A stretch of DNA of 62,239 nucleotides from an uncultured Puniceicoccaceae bacterium (GCA_905479975.1 CAJQOS010000015.1:1-62239); one strand, 5' to 3'; shown: positions 47,329 to 60,764, counted from the stretch's first letter. Numbers and translations: made by a program. Notes: generated by a model from the sequence alone, not told the origin.

Positions 47329-48756
47329 CTAGCAGCGCTTACGTTTGCGTAGCCATAATGAGACGCCGAGTGCACTGGTGAGTAGAATCAATAAGCACGC
47401 GATCACAGTGAGCCAGTCGCGCAGTTCTTTACTTAGCGGATCGGCGAAGTGGAACTTGTGCAGGTTAATGAAAATCAAGGCCTCGGCGATGTCGCTTGGC
47501 TTGGTGCGTTTGCTCAGGTGTGCATAAGGCGTATCGACGGCGATGCTGAGATACGGGCTGTTCGTGAGTTTGACGATCTGCACGGGCAGGCGTTTGTAGA
47601 TGAAGCCGTATCGGTTGGTAAAGCTCGTGGCGAGTTCGGTCTGAGTGGCTTGGGCGGTGGGACTCTCGCTGAAGTGAATCGCGAGCTCGGTGGCGTAACG
47701 TGCGTCGCCGTTTTCAAGCATTGTGCCGTCGTGGCAGCTGGCATAGGCGGACTGCCCGGGTGTTTCTCGGTTCATTAAACTGAGACGATAATACGCCTGA
47801 CCATCGATCCGCGCGAATGCAATGTCCTGCACGGGGTGTTTGCTTTGTGTAATGAAATCGCTGAGTTCGTAGTCGAACTCATGGCTCTCGACCGCTGGAT
47901 GGTGTGCCTCCATGAAGCCCCAGTCGAAAGTGTATTTTTTGAGAACGTGCGTGAGTCCCGATAGCGCGGCCATGATATAGAAGAGCGCGGTGACGATACC
48001 GATCAGTCTGTGGAAATACCGATCCTTGCGCATCTTACGTTTTGAGCCGTTGCGAAAGGTGGACGGTAGGCAGGCCCAAATGGAGACGCCGCCGATGCCG
48101 ACCCATAGGGCGAGGGCGATAAAGATACTGACGAGTGTGACGCGTAGCGGACTCGATTCATTGCCTAGGAAATACCACGTGTGGAGATGAGCGAAGAGTG
48201 CTTTTTGTATGCGCGTGGTGGCATTGGAGTAGGTGGCAAGTTTTCCGGTGACGGGATCGACGTAGACCTCGAATTGATTGTCGGCGTCGAAGCGCACGCG
48301 GTAGGCGGGCAGCAGACGATTGATGAAGCGATAGCTGGTGCGGAATTCGGTGAGGCGCTCGGTTTCGGTGATTTGATCGGTGCTGTAGCCCGTGTAGCCG
48401 AGCGCGAGTTGTTGCACGAGTGCGAGTTCTATGTCCGGTGCGGACTCGCCTGTGAGTGTCGAGTAGTAGTCATTCGTGCCACCGCTGTGGATGATTTGAT
48501 AATACCACTGCCCGTCGATTTGCTTCATGTGCAGGTTGTCGATGCGGTTGATGGCGTGGCGCTTCAGCACATCCTCGATGTCGACTTTCAACACGGCAGC
48601 AGGAATAGCTTGTGGACGTAAGAAGCGATGCGCTATCTCCGGCTTTGACCAGTTGGCCATGAACGGGTGGAGAATGCCGCTGAGTGCCCATAGGATGACG
48701 GGCAGCGCGAGTATGCGCGCGAACCAACGGTGTGATTTGTAGAAGAATGTTTTCAT
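47329..48756 (-). CDS. PepSY-associated membrane protein
   Basis: The 475-residue protein has four or more membrane helices (around 12-32, 205-225, 255-280, 450-470) and PepSY-type domains between (LTGESAPDIELALVQQLALG; VYVDPVTGKLATYSNATTRI). The start FYKSHRWFARILALPVILWA is typical of the PepSY_TM family found next to TonB receptors in siderophore and metal uptake loci, where some act as iron reductases or inner-membrane partners. It follows the receptor gene by 24 bp on the same strand. Confidence 0.88.
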   Translation of the reverse strand: MKTFFYKSHRWFARILALPVILWALSGILHPFMANWSKPEIAHRFLRPQAIPAAVLKVDIEDVLKRHAINRIDNLHMKQIDGQWYYQIIHSGGTNDYYSTLTGESAPDIELALVQQLALGYTGYSTDQITETERLTEFRTSYRFINRLLPAYRVRFDADNQFEVYVDPVTGKLATYSNATTRIQKALFAHLHTWYFLGNESSPLRVTLVSIFIALALWVGIGGVSIWACLPSTFRNGSKRKMRKDRYFHRLIGIVTALFYIMAALSGLTHVLKKYTFDWGFMEAHHPAVESHEFDYELSDFITQSKHPVQDIAFARIDGQAYYRLSLMNRETPGQSAYASCHDGTMLENGDARYATELAIHFSESPTAQATQTELATSFTNRYGFIYKRLPVQIVKLTNSPYLSIAVDTPYAHLSKRTKPSDIAEALIFINLHKFHFADPLSKELRDWLTVIACLLILLTSALGVSLWLRKRKRC

Positions 48757-48780
48757 CGATCGTATGTATAAAATGGATAC

Positions 48781-50832
48781 TTAGAAGTGTAGGCGCATGC
48801 CGAGGTAGGCGCTAATGCCGTTGCCTGGACTGTAAGCGCTAGCTGCATTGAACGGATTGATCGTGACGGTGTTGATGGTGCGCTCGTCGAAGAGGTTATC
48901 TACTCCGCCGTAGAGTGAGAGCTGTTCGTTGATTTTGTAATCGCCCGAGAGGTTTACGAGTGTGAAGGGGTCGGTGCTTTCGAGGTTGTTCGCGTTATTG
49001 ACCTCTAGGCCGCTGGCGAGACGCTCGACGGTGAGTGCGATGCGCCACAGGCCTGTTGGCTCTTCGATGCGTAGGCGGGTGGTGAGCACATGCTCGGCAA
49101 TGCCGGGGATTTGGTTGTCGTCGTATTCGCCGCCATCGAAGGAGAAGTCATTCCATTGATAGCTGGCATCTAGGAAGAGATTCACGGGGGCTGTCACGGA
49201 GAGGTCGGGCAAGAGGTTTAACGTCCATGCGGTTTCGATGCCTTGACGCAGCGTGTCATGATTCTCAGAGACGTAACCTCCTGGGCGTATTTCGGCATCG
49301 ATGAAATCGTCCTCGATCTCAGAGTAGTAGAACGTGAGTTCACCGCTGTAGCGCGGACGGTCGATACGGGAGCCGACTTCGTAGGTGCTCGCGGTTTGGG
49401 CGTCGAGTGCGCCGGAGGATTCGCCGAAGGTGGGGGCTTCGAAGGATTGGCTGTAGTTGGCAAACAGTTTCCATTCGTTGGTGAGCGCATAGATGACTGC
49501 GAATCGTGGGGTGGTGCCGTCGTAGCTTTCGTCGAATTTGTCGATCGTGCTGCCTCTGTCGTCTTGTTGACCGCTGTTGATGTGTCGATCGCGTTGCGCA
49601 TGTTGCCAACCGATGCCATAGATGAGTGAGAGTGCTTCGGTTAGGTGGCTTTCATTCTCGATGTAGAGCTGGAAGTTTTCGGCGCCATCGGTGTAATCGT
49701 TGTTGAGTGAACGAGGGGGGCCTCCTCCGTAAACGCTGCGGTAGCCGCCGACGTCGTTATCGCCCCAACTATAGAGCAGGGAGGTGCGTAAGGTTTGATC
49801 GATATCCGCTATGGCGAAGTTCGACGTGCTGCGTCCGCCTAGTCCGTATTCCTTGGTGTCGTAGTCGATCAGATTGGCGGGGCGTTTACTACGGGTGAGG
49901 TGGTCGAGGTCGAGGATTTGGTAGTAGTTGAAGAGCTCGACTTGTGTGTGGTCGAGATCGACGGCTGTCTTTTGTGCGACACGGAAGGTGGAGAGGTCGC
50001 GGTCTTCTGCACCGAGGTTGTTAGACTTTTTCGGATCGTGAATCGCTTCGTATTTGGTGAGGCCGGAAGCGAGGTCGGCATCGGAGTCGCTATAAAGAAT
50101 ATAGGCGCGGGTGATGGCTGTGTCGCTCCAGCTGTAGCCGTAGTTGGCGGTGGTGTTGAAGTCGCGCCAGCTTTGGTGGCTGCGGTAGCCGTCGGATTCG
50201 TTCCAACTCGCGCTGACATACGCATCGCTGCGACCTTCTTGTATGCCGTAGCCGACGTAGCTGCGTGTCGTCTCGAAGCTGCCGTATTCGAACTGCGCTT
50301 CGCCGCCAGGGTTCGAGATGCCGGTCTTTTGCACGAAGTTAATGCTGCCGCCGATTTGATTGCCGCCGTATGCGAGTCCGTTGCCGCCGCGAAAGACTTG
50401 CACGTAGCTGGTGTTCATTGGATTGTAGGCACGGGTGTAAAAGGAACCGTCGATACTGTTGGCGGGAATGCCGTCGATTAACAAGGTGAGCCCACGGTTG
50501 CCGTAGCGGCGAGTCGCGCCACTGCCGCGCACGGAGAGGCGGGCGTCTTGAATGACTGATCCGGCCTGCGCATAGACGCCGGGATCGAATCGAAAAATGT
50601 CGGCGGTGGTGTTCACGCGGCCGATGAATTCGGTATCGAGGTCGATGACGGATGTGCCGCCTGCGGTGTCTTGCGCGAGCGCCTCGGCATCGAGTGCGGT
50701 TGCATCGAGGAGCGGTGCGTTGGTTTCTTCGACTGTGAGCGTCGGCAGTGCTTGGACGTCGGTGGTCGGAGTGGCAGTTGCTGAAAGTGTTGCACAGAGG
50801 AGTGCACAGGTAAGGGTGTGTCGTTTGGTCAT
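48781..50832 (-). CDS. TonB-dependent outer-membrane receptor
   Basis: From ATG 50832 the 683-residue protein begins with a signal peptide (MTKRHTLTCALLCATLSATA). The plug domain follows (about 60-170), with QDARLSVRGSGATRRYGNRG then LTLLIDGIP, and VQVFRGGNGLAYGGNQIGGS. The beta-barrel ends in the expected aromatic residue (YLGMRLHF). The plug resembles FecA/siderophore and copper-type receptors. With the PepSY membrane protein and the small Cys-containing protein it forms a metal or siderophore uptake operon; ligand unknown. The long frame upstream of 50832 is not conserved. Confidence 0.95.
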   Translation of the reverse strand: MTKRHTLTCALLCATLSATATPTTDVQALPTLTVEETNAPLLDATALDAEALAQDTAGGTSVIDLDTEFIGRVNTTADIFRFDPGVYAQAGSVIQDARLSVRGSGATRRYGNRGLTLLIDGIPANSIDGSFYTRAYNPMNTSYVQVFRGGNGLAYGGNQIGGSINFVQKTGISNPGGEAQFEYGSFETTRSYVGYGIQEGRSDAYVSASWNESDGYRSHQSWRDFNTTANYGYSWSDTAITRAYILYSDSDADLASGLTKYEAIHDPKKSNNLGAEDRDLSTFRVAQKTAVDLDHTQVELFNYYQILDLDHLTRSKRPANLIDYDTKEYGLGGRSTSNFAIADIDQTLRTSLLYSWGDNDVGGYRSVYGGGPPRSLNNDYTDGAENFQLYIENESHLTEALSLIYGIGWQHAQRDRHINSGQQDDRGSTIDKFDESYDGTTPRFAVIYALTNEWKLFANYSQSFEAPTFGESSGALDAQTASTYEVGSRIDRPRYSGELTFYYSEIEDDFIDAEIRPGGYVSENHDTLRQGIETAWTLNLLPDLSVTAPVNLFLDASYQWNDFSFDGGEYDDNQIPGIAEHVLTTRLRIEEPTGLWRIALTVERLASGLEVNNANNLESTDPFTLVNLSGDYKINEQLSLYGGVDNLFDERTINTVTINPFNAASAYSPGNGISAYLGMRLHF

Positions 50833-50996
50833 TTGGTAGAAAAGTATGTGAGCCATCCCGGATGGGCATGGTCGGGTGTTACGAAGGCGAACGAGCATGT
50901 CGCGACTCTGAATTCGTGCAGGCATAGGCGCTGCGTGCAGAGTCGCGTATTCGTGAATCCACTCTCTTGTAGTGCGATTCGTTCGATGGAGTCGGT

Positions 50997-51398
50997 TTAG
51001 ACGCGTGCGGCCTTGGGCGGCGGCGGGTCTAGCTTGGCTCGTTGGCAACCGATGAGTTTCGAATCGGTGCGTTGCCATTTACTTTCCTGAGGGGCGTTGT
51101 TGAACGCTAAATTGTGTGCGACTGTTGGCGGAGTCAGTAAGGTCAGCTTGAGTGAGCTGACGAACTGAACCGATTGCTCTTTGAGTTCTGTCTGCGTTTG
51201 CACGAAGTCGCACATGCCGCAGATTTCTTGTCCTTCGAGGATCAACTCAAAGGCTTCGTTGGCCGGCATATAGCGCGTGAGCTGATTCGTCATCTGCGTC
51301 CACGCCGTCAATTGCATGCACAGCAAGAGTAGGCCGCTTTGGCCTAGCATCCATAGCAGTAGCGCGATGCGCACTGTTCGCTGTGTGGTCGTATTCAA
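50997..51398 (-). CDS. small membrane-anchored protein with CGMC motif (DUF2946-like)
   Basis: The 133-residue protein has one N-terminal membrane segment (residues 11-30, ALLLWMLGQSGLLLLC), an ICGMCDFVQTQT segment with the C-x-x-C pair, and a C-terminal DPPPPKAARV. This layout resembles the DUF2946 type of small proteins that precede TonB-dependent copper receptors, whose tail also ends in a proline-rich piece. It is the first gene of the receptor operon (164 bp to the receptor start). It may bind metal in the periplasm; the family link is by resemblance only. Confidence 0.65.
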   Translation of the reverse strand: MNTTTQRTVRIALLLWMLGQSGLLLLCMQLTAWTQMTNQLTRYMPANEAFELILEGQEICGMCDFVQTQTELKEQSVQFVSSLKLTLLTPPTVAHNLAFNNAPQESKWQRTDSKLIGCQRAKLDPPPPKAARV

Positions 51399-51454
51399 GA
51401 GTGGATGAGGTTTATCAGATGTTTGGAGCAGTCAAGCGAATCTGCTGAGTTCTA

Positions 51455-51590
51455 TTAGTGCGCTTCCAGCCAGTTGTCGCCGAGGCCGATGTCGATCTCG
51501 ATGGGGCATTTCAAATCGAGTGCCTTTTTCATGGCGTTTTCCTGAATGCGGGACATTTTGGAGATATAGGAGTCAAGTGAATCGACTGTG
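51455..51590 (-). pseudogene. second copy of the polA 3' end (displaced remnant)
   Basis: On the minus strand the frame reads YISKMSRIQENAMKKALDLK, then CPIEIDIGLGDNWLEAH and a TAA at 51455. The last 25 residues equal the C-terminus of the intact PolA at 52309. The matching DNA runs 51457-51533 against 52311-52387, 77 bp with six differences visible to me. Upstream of that the two copies differ although this copy still reads like a DNA polymerase I end (SRIQENAMKKAL). The higBA genes lie between the copies. Confidence 0.88.
51457..51533. repeat. 77-bp direct repeat, outer copy (polA end)
   Basis: Matches 52311-52387 in the same orientation, with about six substitutions. The repeat ends at the ATG of the MKKAL codons, where similarity stops abruptly. 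Together the two copies bracket the higBA module. Confidence 0.88.
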
Positions 51591-51615
51591 TTGCATTCGG
51601 ATGTTTGAGTTTTGA

Positions 51616-51643
51616 TTGACAATTATTACGCGAGGCGTAATTT
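51616..51643 (+). promoter_or_regulatory. higB: higBA promoter with internal palindromic operator
   Basis: TTGACA (51616-51621) and TAATTT (51638-51643) are 16 nt apart. Between and overlapping them is a perfect palindrome ATTACGC-GAG-GCGTAAT (51625-51641). It is well placed for the HigA antitoxin to block RNA polymerase. The expected transcript start near 51650 is 2 bp from the higB ATG, so the mRNA may be nearly leaderless. Confidence 0.78.
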
Positions 51644-51651
51644 AGGGTCTA

Positions 51652-51930
51652 ATGATTCTCAGCTTTAAAGGGAAAGCAACTAAAGCTTTGTGGGGTGGGA
51701 GAAGTTCGAAATTACCAGCGGACATCTTACAGCGTGCTAGCGACAAGCTAAACGTTATTGATGCCGCCTCATCCCTTGAGTCTTTGCGTGTGCCTCCGAG
51801 CAATCATCTCGAAGCGTTAAGTGGCAATCGTAAAGGCCAGTATAGCATCCGTATCAACAATCAATGGCGTATCTGTTTCCTTTGGAAGGACGGGAACGCT
51901 CAGGAGGTAGAAATAACTGACTACCATTAA
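51652..51930 (+). CDS. higB: HigB-type mRNA interferase toxin
   Basis: A 92-residue RelE/HigB-superfamily toxin. MILSFKGKATKALWGG is the usual HigB start (MIxSFKxKxxxxL), GNRKGQYSIRINNQWRICF carries the central strands with Arg residues of the active site, and VEITDYH ends the fold. Family toxins bind the ribosome and cut mRNA. The gene starts the operon, toxin before antitoxin, as in hig loci. It has its own palindrome-controlled promoter and sits between two polA-end copies, showing acquisition by insertion. Confidence 0.93.
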   Translation: MILSFKGKATKALWGGRSSKLPADILQRASDKLNVIDAASSLESLRVPPSNHLEALSGNRKGQYSIRINNQWRICFLWKDGNAQEVEITDYH

Positions 51931-51947
51931 CCAGCAATCAAATTATC

Positions 51948-52292
51948 ATGACTCCCGAAGCCAAAGCCATGCTCGCCGCCACTCCTGGCGGCATTCTCCT
52001 GCGTGAATTCCTCGATCCTATGGGGATCTCTCAAGCTGAGCTTGCCCGCCGCACTGGTATCCCTGCGTCGCGTATCACCGAGATTGTTAAAGGTCGCCGT
52101 GCCATGAGTGCTGAAACAGCACTCGCTCTGGGTATTTTCTTTAATATGGAAGCGCAGTTTTGGATGAATCTCCAGTCCCACTACGATTTGCGCCGTGCCC
52201 AAATTGAGAAAGAGGCCGAATTACGCGAACGAATTGACTCACTACCTGTTGCCGCGGTCGCTGAAGAAGGGGCACCGTATAATGGCAGGTGA
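51948..52292 (+). CDS. higA: HigA-type antitoxin
   Basis: The 114-residue antitoxin holds an HTH-XRE domain (residues 10-75): GGILLREFLDPMGISQAELA, then RRTGIPASRITEIVKGRR and SAETALALGIFFN. It neutralises HigB and binds the operator upstream. It begins 17 bp after the higB stop. The last codons (APYNGR) end 16 bp before the convergent polA stop, so the module is inserted very tightly. The tail after residue 80 is acidic and helical. Confidence 0.94.
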   Translation: MTPEAKAMLAATPGGILLREFLDPMGISQAELARRTGIPASRITEIVKGRRAMSAETALALGIFFNMEAQFWMNLQSHYDLRRAQIEKEAELRERIDSLPVAAVAEEGAPYNGR

Positions 52293-52308
52293 GATGTTCG
52301 TTTGGTTT

Positions 52309-55122
<2,814 letters not shown>

Positions 55123-55168
55123 GTAGAAAACGTCCAACATTGAACGCCGAACGTCGAACATTGAATCA
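55123..55168. repeat. stuttering repeat (GAACGTCGAACATTGAA words)
   Basis: ACGTCCAACATTGAACGCCG then AACGTCGAACATTGAATC fills the gap before polA. Read as protein it gives the MFDVRRSMLDVFY-like artefact upstream of the real polA start, a known kind of false N-terminus. Confidence 0.6.
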
Positions 55169-55177
55169 GGTATTTTT

Positions 55178-56068
55178 TTACCGACTGAGCGCGTTCACTG
55201 ATTGGCACGTCGGCAGTGCGCTGCGGGCTCCAGCTTTCAGGCAGGTGAGGGCGCCGACGGCGCTGGCGCGGCGGATGTTTTGCTTGGGCGATAGCCCTTC
55301 GGCTAGGCCGAGGGCGAATGCTCCGTGAAAGGCGTCGCCGGCTCCGGTGGTATCGACGGGCTCGATGTCAAAGGCGGGCGTGTGGTGTTGGCCGTATTCG
55401 TCTTGCCAATACACACCATCGGCTCCCCAGGTGCAGGCGATAAAGGGGGCGGTGCCATCGAGTGCAGCGAGTGCAGTGCGTGGCTCGTCCTCGCCGCTGT
55501 AGTGCTTGGCGAATTTCTCGGAAGTGATCAGGTAGTCGACCTTGTTGAAGAGCAGCATTGTGCCGTCGTTGACTGAGCCGGCGTCGAGCACCGTGGGGAT
55601 GCCGAGTGCGCGGGCTTCTTCGACGAGCGCGAGCGAGAGCAGCGGTTGATGGCCGTCAATCAGTAGCACTTTGGCAGGAAACTGTGCTAGTTGGATTGTG
55701 TCTTCTGGTGCGAGCGCGGAGGGCGAACGATAGTCGATGATCGAGCGGTCGCCGTTGGGCTTGATGGTGACTGCTGCGACGGGCGTCGGTGCATCGCCGC
55801 GGTGGAGGACATCGGCCAGCACGCCATCGTCGGCGAATTCACGCAAGTGCGCGTCGCCGAAAGCATCGTTGCCGAGATAACCACTGAAGCGGGCTGAGCC
55901 GCCGAGTCGTGCGATGGTGACTGCCGCATTCGCCGCCGGGCCACCGCCGCAGGTGTGCATGTTGGTGGCGCGCAGCTTTTCATCCGCAGTGGGGTGGTGC
56001 GACGCGTTAAAATTAATGTCCACACACGCATAGCCTACACAAAGGACGTCTATCGTTGGATACTCCAC
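55178..56068 (-). CDS. PfkB-family sugar kinase (ribokinase-like)
   Basis: The 296-residue kinase has the N-terminal Gly-rich signature [20 protein letters not shown] and the C-terminal [20 protein letters not shown], with Asp as catalytic base. The fold is that of ribokinase/fructokinase; substrate not inferable, though the first signature is close to ribokinase-like members. I prefer the GTG at 56068, preceded by AAGG at 9 nt, to the TTG at 56077 that lies in a CAACC-type repeat. It is transcribed with cysJ upstream (about 35 bp) but shares no pathway with it. Confidence 0.9.
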   Translation of the reverse strand: MEYPTIDVLCVGYACVDINFNASHHPTADEKLRATNMHTCGGGPAANAAVTIARLGGSARFSGYLGNDAFGDAHLREFADDGVLADVLHRGDAPTPVAAVTIKPNGDRSIIDYRSPSALAPEDTIQLAQFPAKVLLIDGHQPLLSLALVEEARALGIPTVLDAGSVNDGTMLLFNKVDYLITSEKFAKHYSGEDEPRTALAALDGTAPFIACTWGADGVYWQDEYGQHHTPAFDIEPVDTTGAGDAFHGAFALGLAEGLSPKQNIRRASAVGALTCLKAGARSALPTCQSVNALSR

Positions 56069-56103
56069 AACCAGCAACCTTCAACGTGCAACCGACCGCG
56101 CTC

Positions 56104-57900
56104 CTAGTAAACGTCGCGCAGGTAGCGCTTATCGGCTTTGAGTTGCTTGACGTAGTCGATGGCAGCTTCGTCGCTGAGGCCACCTTCTTGGGCGATCACA
56201 TCGTGCAGTGCTTTGTCGACATCGAGTGCCATGCGGGTGGCATCGCCACAGACGCAGAAGGACGCACCTTCTTCGAGCCATGCGTAGAGCTCTTTGGCGT
56301 TCTCACGCATGCGGTCTTGCACGTAAACTTTGTCCTTTTGGTCGCGGGAGAAGGCGACGTCGAGCTTAGTCAAGATGCCGTCTTCCAAGTAGTCTTGCCA
56401 CTCGGTCTGGTACAGGAAGTCGGTGAGGTAGTGCTGGTCACCAAAAATGAGCCAGTTCTTGCCCTTAGCTTCCGTGGCTTGGCGCTCTTCGATGAAGGCG
56501 CGGAACGGTGCGATACCAGTGCCAGGGCCAACCATGATCAGTGGTAGGTCTGAGTTGGCTGGGATTTTGAAATGCTTGTTTGGTGTGACAAAGATGTCGA
56601 CCGTGTTGCCTTCTTCGATGCGGTCGGAGAGATAGGACGAGCAAACGCCATTGCGTGAGCGACCATTCGAATCGTAGCGAACCACGCCGACGGTGAGATG
56701 CACTTCACCGGGATGCGCCTTCGGGCTCGATGCGATCGAGTAGAGGCGAGGTGGCAATTTACGCATGGTGCCAGCGAGTTGGTCAGCAGTGATGCTTTTC
56801 GCGGGGAAATCGACGAGTACGTCGATGATTTCGCGGCCCCAAGTGTAATCCTTGAGTGCTTCTTTGTCTTCGATTAGGGCAGTGAGCTTCGCATCTTGTG
56901 CGATCTCGTTGTAGCGCTTGAGAACTGGAAGTGAAATCGCAGTTGCGTCGAGCTTGCGTGTAAGCGCATCGCTGAGTGTGCATTCGCCGTCTTTGAGTGT
57001 GACCGTGCTGCTGCCGTCGAGTTTGGTGGCTGCGAGGATCGCGTCCACGACGTCTTGGGCGTTGTGGGGGATCACTGCCAGCGCGTCGCCGGCTTCATAC
57101 GTGAGGCCAGAGCCTTCGAGGTTGAATTCGAGGTGGACGGTTTCCTTGGCAGAGCCTTCGCCGTTGAGCATGACACGTTCGTTGAGCTCGGATGGGAATG
57201 GGTTTTTACGAGAGTATTTAACGGTCGCGGTGGCTGCAGGAGTGGCGACTGCGGCAGGCGCTGCTGCCGGTGCGGCCAATGCTTTGAGCGAGGCGAGGGC
57301 GCCTGTGCTCCATGCTGCATAATCGTCGTCGAAATCAACATCGCAATCCTTGCGGTCGAAGACGCGTTGTGCGCCGAGCGCTTTGAGGCGAGCGTCGATA
57401 TCGATGCCCATCTTGCAGAAATGTTCGTAGCTGGTGTCGCCGAGGCCTAGCACGGAGAAACGTGTGCCTTCAAGCTTCGGTGCTTTGTCGCCCATGAATG
57501 CTTCGATGAAATCGACGGCATTTTCAGGGGGATCACCTTCGCCCCAAGTGCTCACGAGCACGAGTAGGTTGTCAGTGCCTTTGAGCTTGGCTGGCTTGAT
57601 GTCGCCCATGCTCACTGCCTTCGCTTTGAAGCCTAATTTTGTGGCGGCTTTCACTGTTTGATCGGCGAGGCTTTCGGCGTTTCCAGACTCGGAGCCGAAC
57701 AATACGGTCAATTCCGGAGCCTTCGTCGCAGCGACCGGTGCGACTGCTGCACCGCCTTGACCGGCACGGAGGCCGCTGATGAAGCCCTCCATCCAGATCA
57801 ATTGATCGGGTTGGAGATTCGGCAGGAATCCGTTAAGCCATTGCACCTGATCCGGTGTGAAGGGGGCTGTGTTGGGTAGGAAAGCGTCAGAGTTGCTCAT
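56104..57900 (-). CDS. cysJ: sulfite reductase flavoprotein subunit
   Basis: CysJ passes electrons from NADPH via FAD and FMN to CysI for sulfite-to-sulfide reduction. The flavodoxin domain is at about 68-210 (LTVLFGSESGNAESLADQTV; LVLVSTWGEGDPPENAV; LGLGDTSYEHFCKMG). The FAD domain has PRLYSIASSPKAHPGEVHLT and NGVCSSYLSD, and the NADPH part GPGTGIAPFRAFIEER and FCVCGDATRMA, ending KRYLRDVY. It has 598 residues, as in E. coli. The first 65 residues are an extra N-terminal helix pair. It is divergent from cysI and separated by about 200 bp. Confidence 0.97.
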   Translation of the reverse strand: MSNSDAFLPNTAPFTPDQVQWLNGFLPNLQPDQLIWMEGFISGLRAGQGGAAVAPVAATKAPELTVLFGSESGNAESLADQTVKAATKLGFKAKAVSMGDIKPAKLKGTDNLLVLVSTWGEGDPPENAVDFIEAFMGDKAPKLEGTRFSVLGLGDTSYEHFCKMGIDIDARLKALGAQRVFDRKDCDVDFDDDYAAWSTGALASLKALAAPAAAPAAVATPAATATVKYSRKNPFPSELNERVMLNGEGSAKETVHLEFNLEGSGLTYEAGDALAVIPHNAQDVVDAILAATKLDGSSTVTLKDGECTLSDALTRKLDATAISLPVLKRYNEIAQDAKLTALIEDKEALKDYTWGREIIDVLVDFPAKSITADQLAGTMRKLPPRLYSIASSPKAHPGEVHLTVGVVRYDSNGRSRNGVCSSYLSDRIEEGNTVDIFVTPNKHFKIPANSDLPLIMVGPGTGIAPFRAFIEERQATEAKGKNWLIFGDQHYLTDFLYQTEWQDYLEDGILTKLDVAFSRDQKDKVYVQDRMRENAKELYAWLEEGASFCVCGDATRMALDVDKALHDVIAQEGGLSDEAAIDYVKQLKADKRYLRDVY

Positions 57901-58103
57901 GATTGGTAGCGATTGGAAGGTCTATGGATGAAAGCACCGAATGGCTGAAATGCTAGCTTGAATTCGGCTTTTTGCTCTTTTCTTAGGTTTATGAGTGACA
58001 AACTAAAGAAAGGAGCTAGGTTGACTGCAAGATTTAATATTCGAATCCTTTAATCTTCTACGTTTACATGGGTTCGTTGAGCACATTTATTCCCAGTTCG
58101 ATT
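57901..58103. promoter_or_regulatory. divergent cysJ/cysI control region
   Basis: A 203-bp spacer with A/T-rich runs, which must serve both genes of the sulfite reductase. TTGACT at 58021 and a TTTAATATT 9 nt later do not have promoter spacing, so I assign no precise element. An in-frame ATG at 58068 would give cysI 12 more residues. Confidence 0.4.
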
Positions 58104-59858
<1,755 letters not shown>

Positions 59859-59861
59859 TTT

Positions 59862-60524
59862 TTGTTGGTGTCCTATTCACGCATCGCACGGTTTTATAAG
59901 CTGATCGAAAAGGTTACGATTGGTCGCGCCTTGCTGGATGCGCGGCTCGCGCACTTGGACCGGCTTGCGGCAGGCCCGAAGGTTCGGCATGCGTTGTTGG
60001 TGGGCGAGGGGAATGGCTCGTTTCTGCTGCCGTTCACGCAACGATTTCCAGGTGCAGAAATCACCGTGCTGGATGAAAGCCCTGCGATGTTGCAGGTCGC
60101 GCAAGCCAGACTTGCAGCCGCAGGCGTGGACACCGCCCGCATTACCTTCCGCCAAGCTGACATGACGAGCGAGTCACTGCCCGAGGGGCGCTACGACTTG
60201 ATCGTGACCTTGTTCTTTTTCGACAATTTCGATGGGTCCACTGTCCGGCAGATCGTGCTGAACCTAGAGAGCGCTAGCACGCTGACAGCGCAGTGGTTGC
60301 TGTCCGACTTTCAGATCCCCGCGAGCGGTTGGCGTCGCGTCCGCGCGCAAGTTTGGCTTGCGGTGCTCTATGCTTTCTTTCGCTGCGTCGCGGCGATCCC
60401 CGCCCGCTGCGTGCCGCCAACTGAGGCGATTCTTGAGGCGACCAGCTTTAAGCCATTCGCCGCTAAAACCTACTGCGGCGAAATGCTCTATAGCACACTG
60501 TATGTGCGAAATCACATTGGGTAG
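59862..60524 (+). CDS. class I SAM-dependent methyltransferase
   Basis: The 220-residue enzyme has motif I HALLVGEGNGSFLLPF, motif II EITVLDESPAMLQVAQARLA and the DLIVTLFFFDNF segment after the acidic strand. The start is ambiguous: TTG 59862, TTG 59865 or GTG 59868, all within 10 bp after the cysI stop, so translation is likely coupled to cysI. The substrate is unknown; no radical or siroheme-specific (CysG-like) motif is seen. Given the link to sulfite reductase, a role in siroheme or sulfur metabolism is possible but unproven. Confidence 0.87.
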   Translation: MLVSYSRIARFYKLIEKVTIGRALLDARLAHLDRLAAGPKVRHALLVGEGNGSFLLPFTQRFPGAEITVLDESPAMLQVAQARLAAAGVDTARITFRQADMTSESLPEGRYDLIVTLFFFDNFDGSTVRQIVLNLESASTLTAQWLLSDFQIPASGWRRVRAQVWLAVLYAFFRCVAAIPARCVPPTEAILEATSFKPFAAKTYCGEMLYSTLYVRNHIG

Positions 60525-60620
60525 CGCACACTCATGACTGGTGAATTGCGAGTTCTGTGTCCTATCAATACTGCCCATTTCCCTGAAATCGCGCAGTCCC
60601 TCAAAAAAATGAAAAATTTA

Positions 60621-60661
60621 CGGAACTTCTTTGTAACCGTGCGGACTACGTAAAGCGTCAT
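60621..60661 (+). promoter_or_regulatory. possible ECF-sigma promoter
   Basis: TGTAACC (60632-60638) and CGTCAT (60656-60661) are 17 nt apart, the spacing and words expected for ECF-type (sigma-E-like) promoters. GGAACTT at 60622-60628, another ECF-type -35 word, overlaps upstream. A transcript would begin near 60668. No sigma factor gene is in the window. Confidence 0.45.
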
Positions 60662-60667
60662 GCAGTG

Positions 60668-60749
60668 CATGGCTTTTTCATATGTTAGTTAGGGGTAACT
60701 AGTAAGGTAAAAAACAAACTCCCCACCTCTCTTCGGAGAGGTGGGGTTT
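60668..60749 (+). ncRNA. candidate small RNA, about 80 nt
   Basis: No ORF fits the gap 60525-60825 (301 bp). A transcript from the possible ECF promoter would run through TGCAGTGCATGGC and a short A/T-rich part to a stable hairpin at 60721-60746 and end at TTTC. Promoter-like words plus terminator-like hairpin at this distance are the only support. Confidence 0.3.
60721..60749. terminator. 11-bp hairpin, possibly bidirectional terminator
   Basis: CCCCACCTCTC-TTCG-GAGAGGTGGGG with a UUCG tetraloop. On the plus strand TTTC follows; on the minus strand AGTTTGTTTTTT follows. It separates the methyltransferase and cold-shock genes. Confidence 0.7.
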
Positions 60750-60764
60750 CATGTGTCTGGGCAC

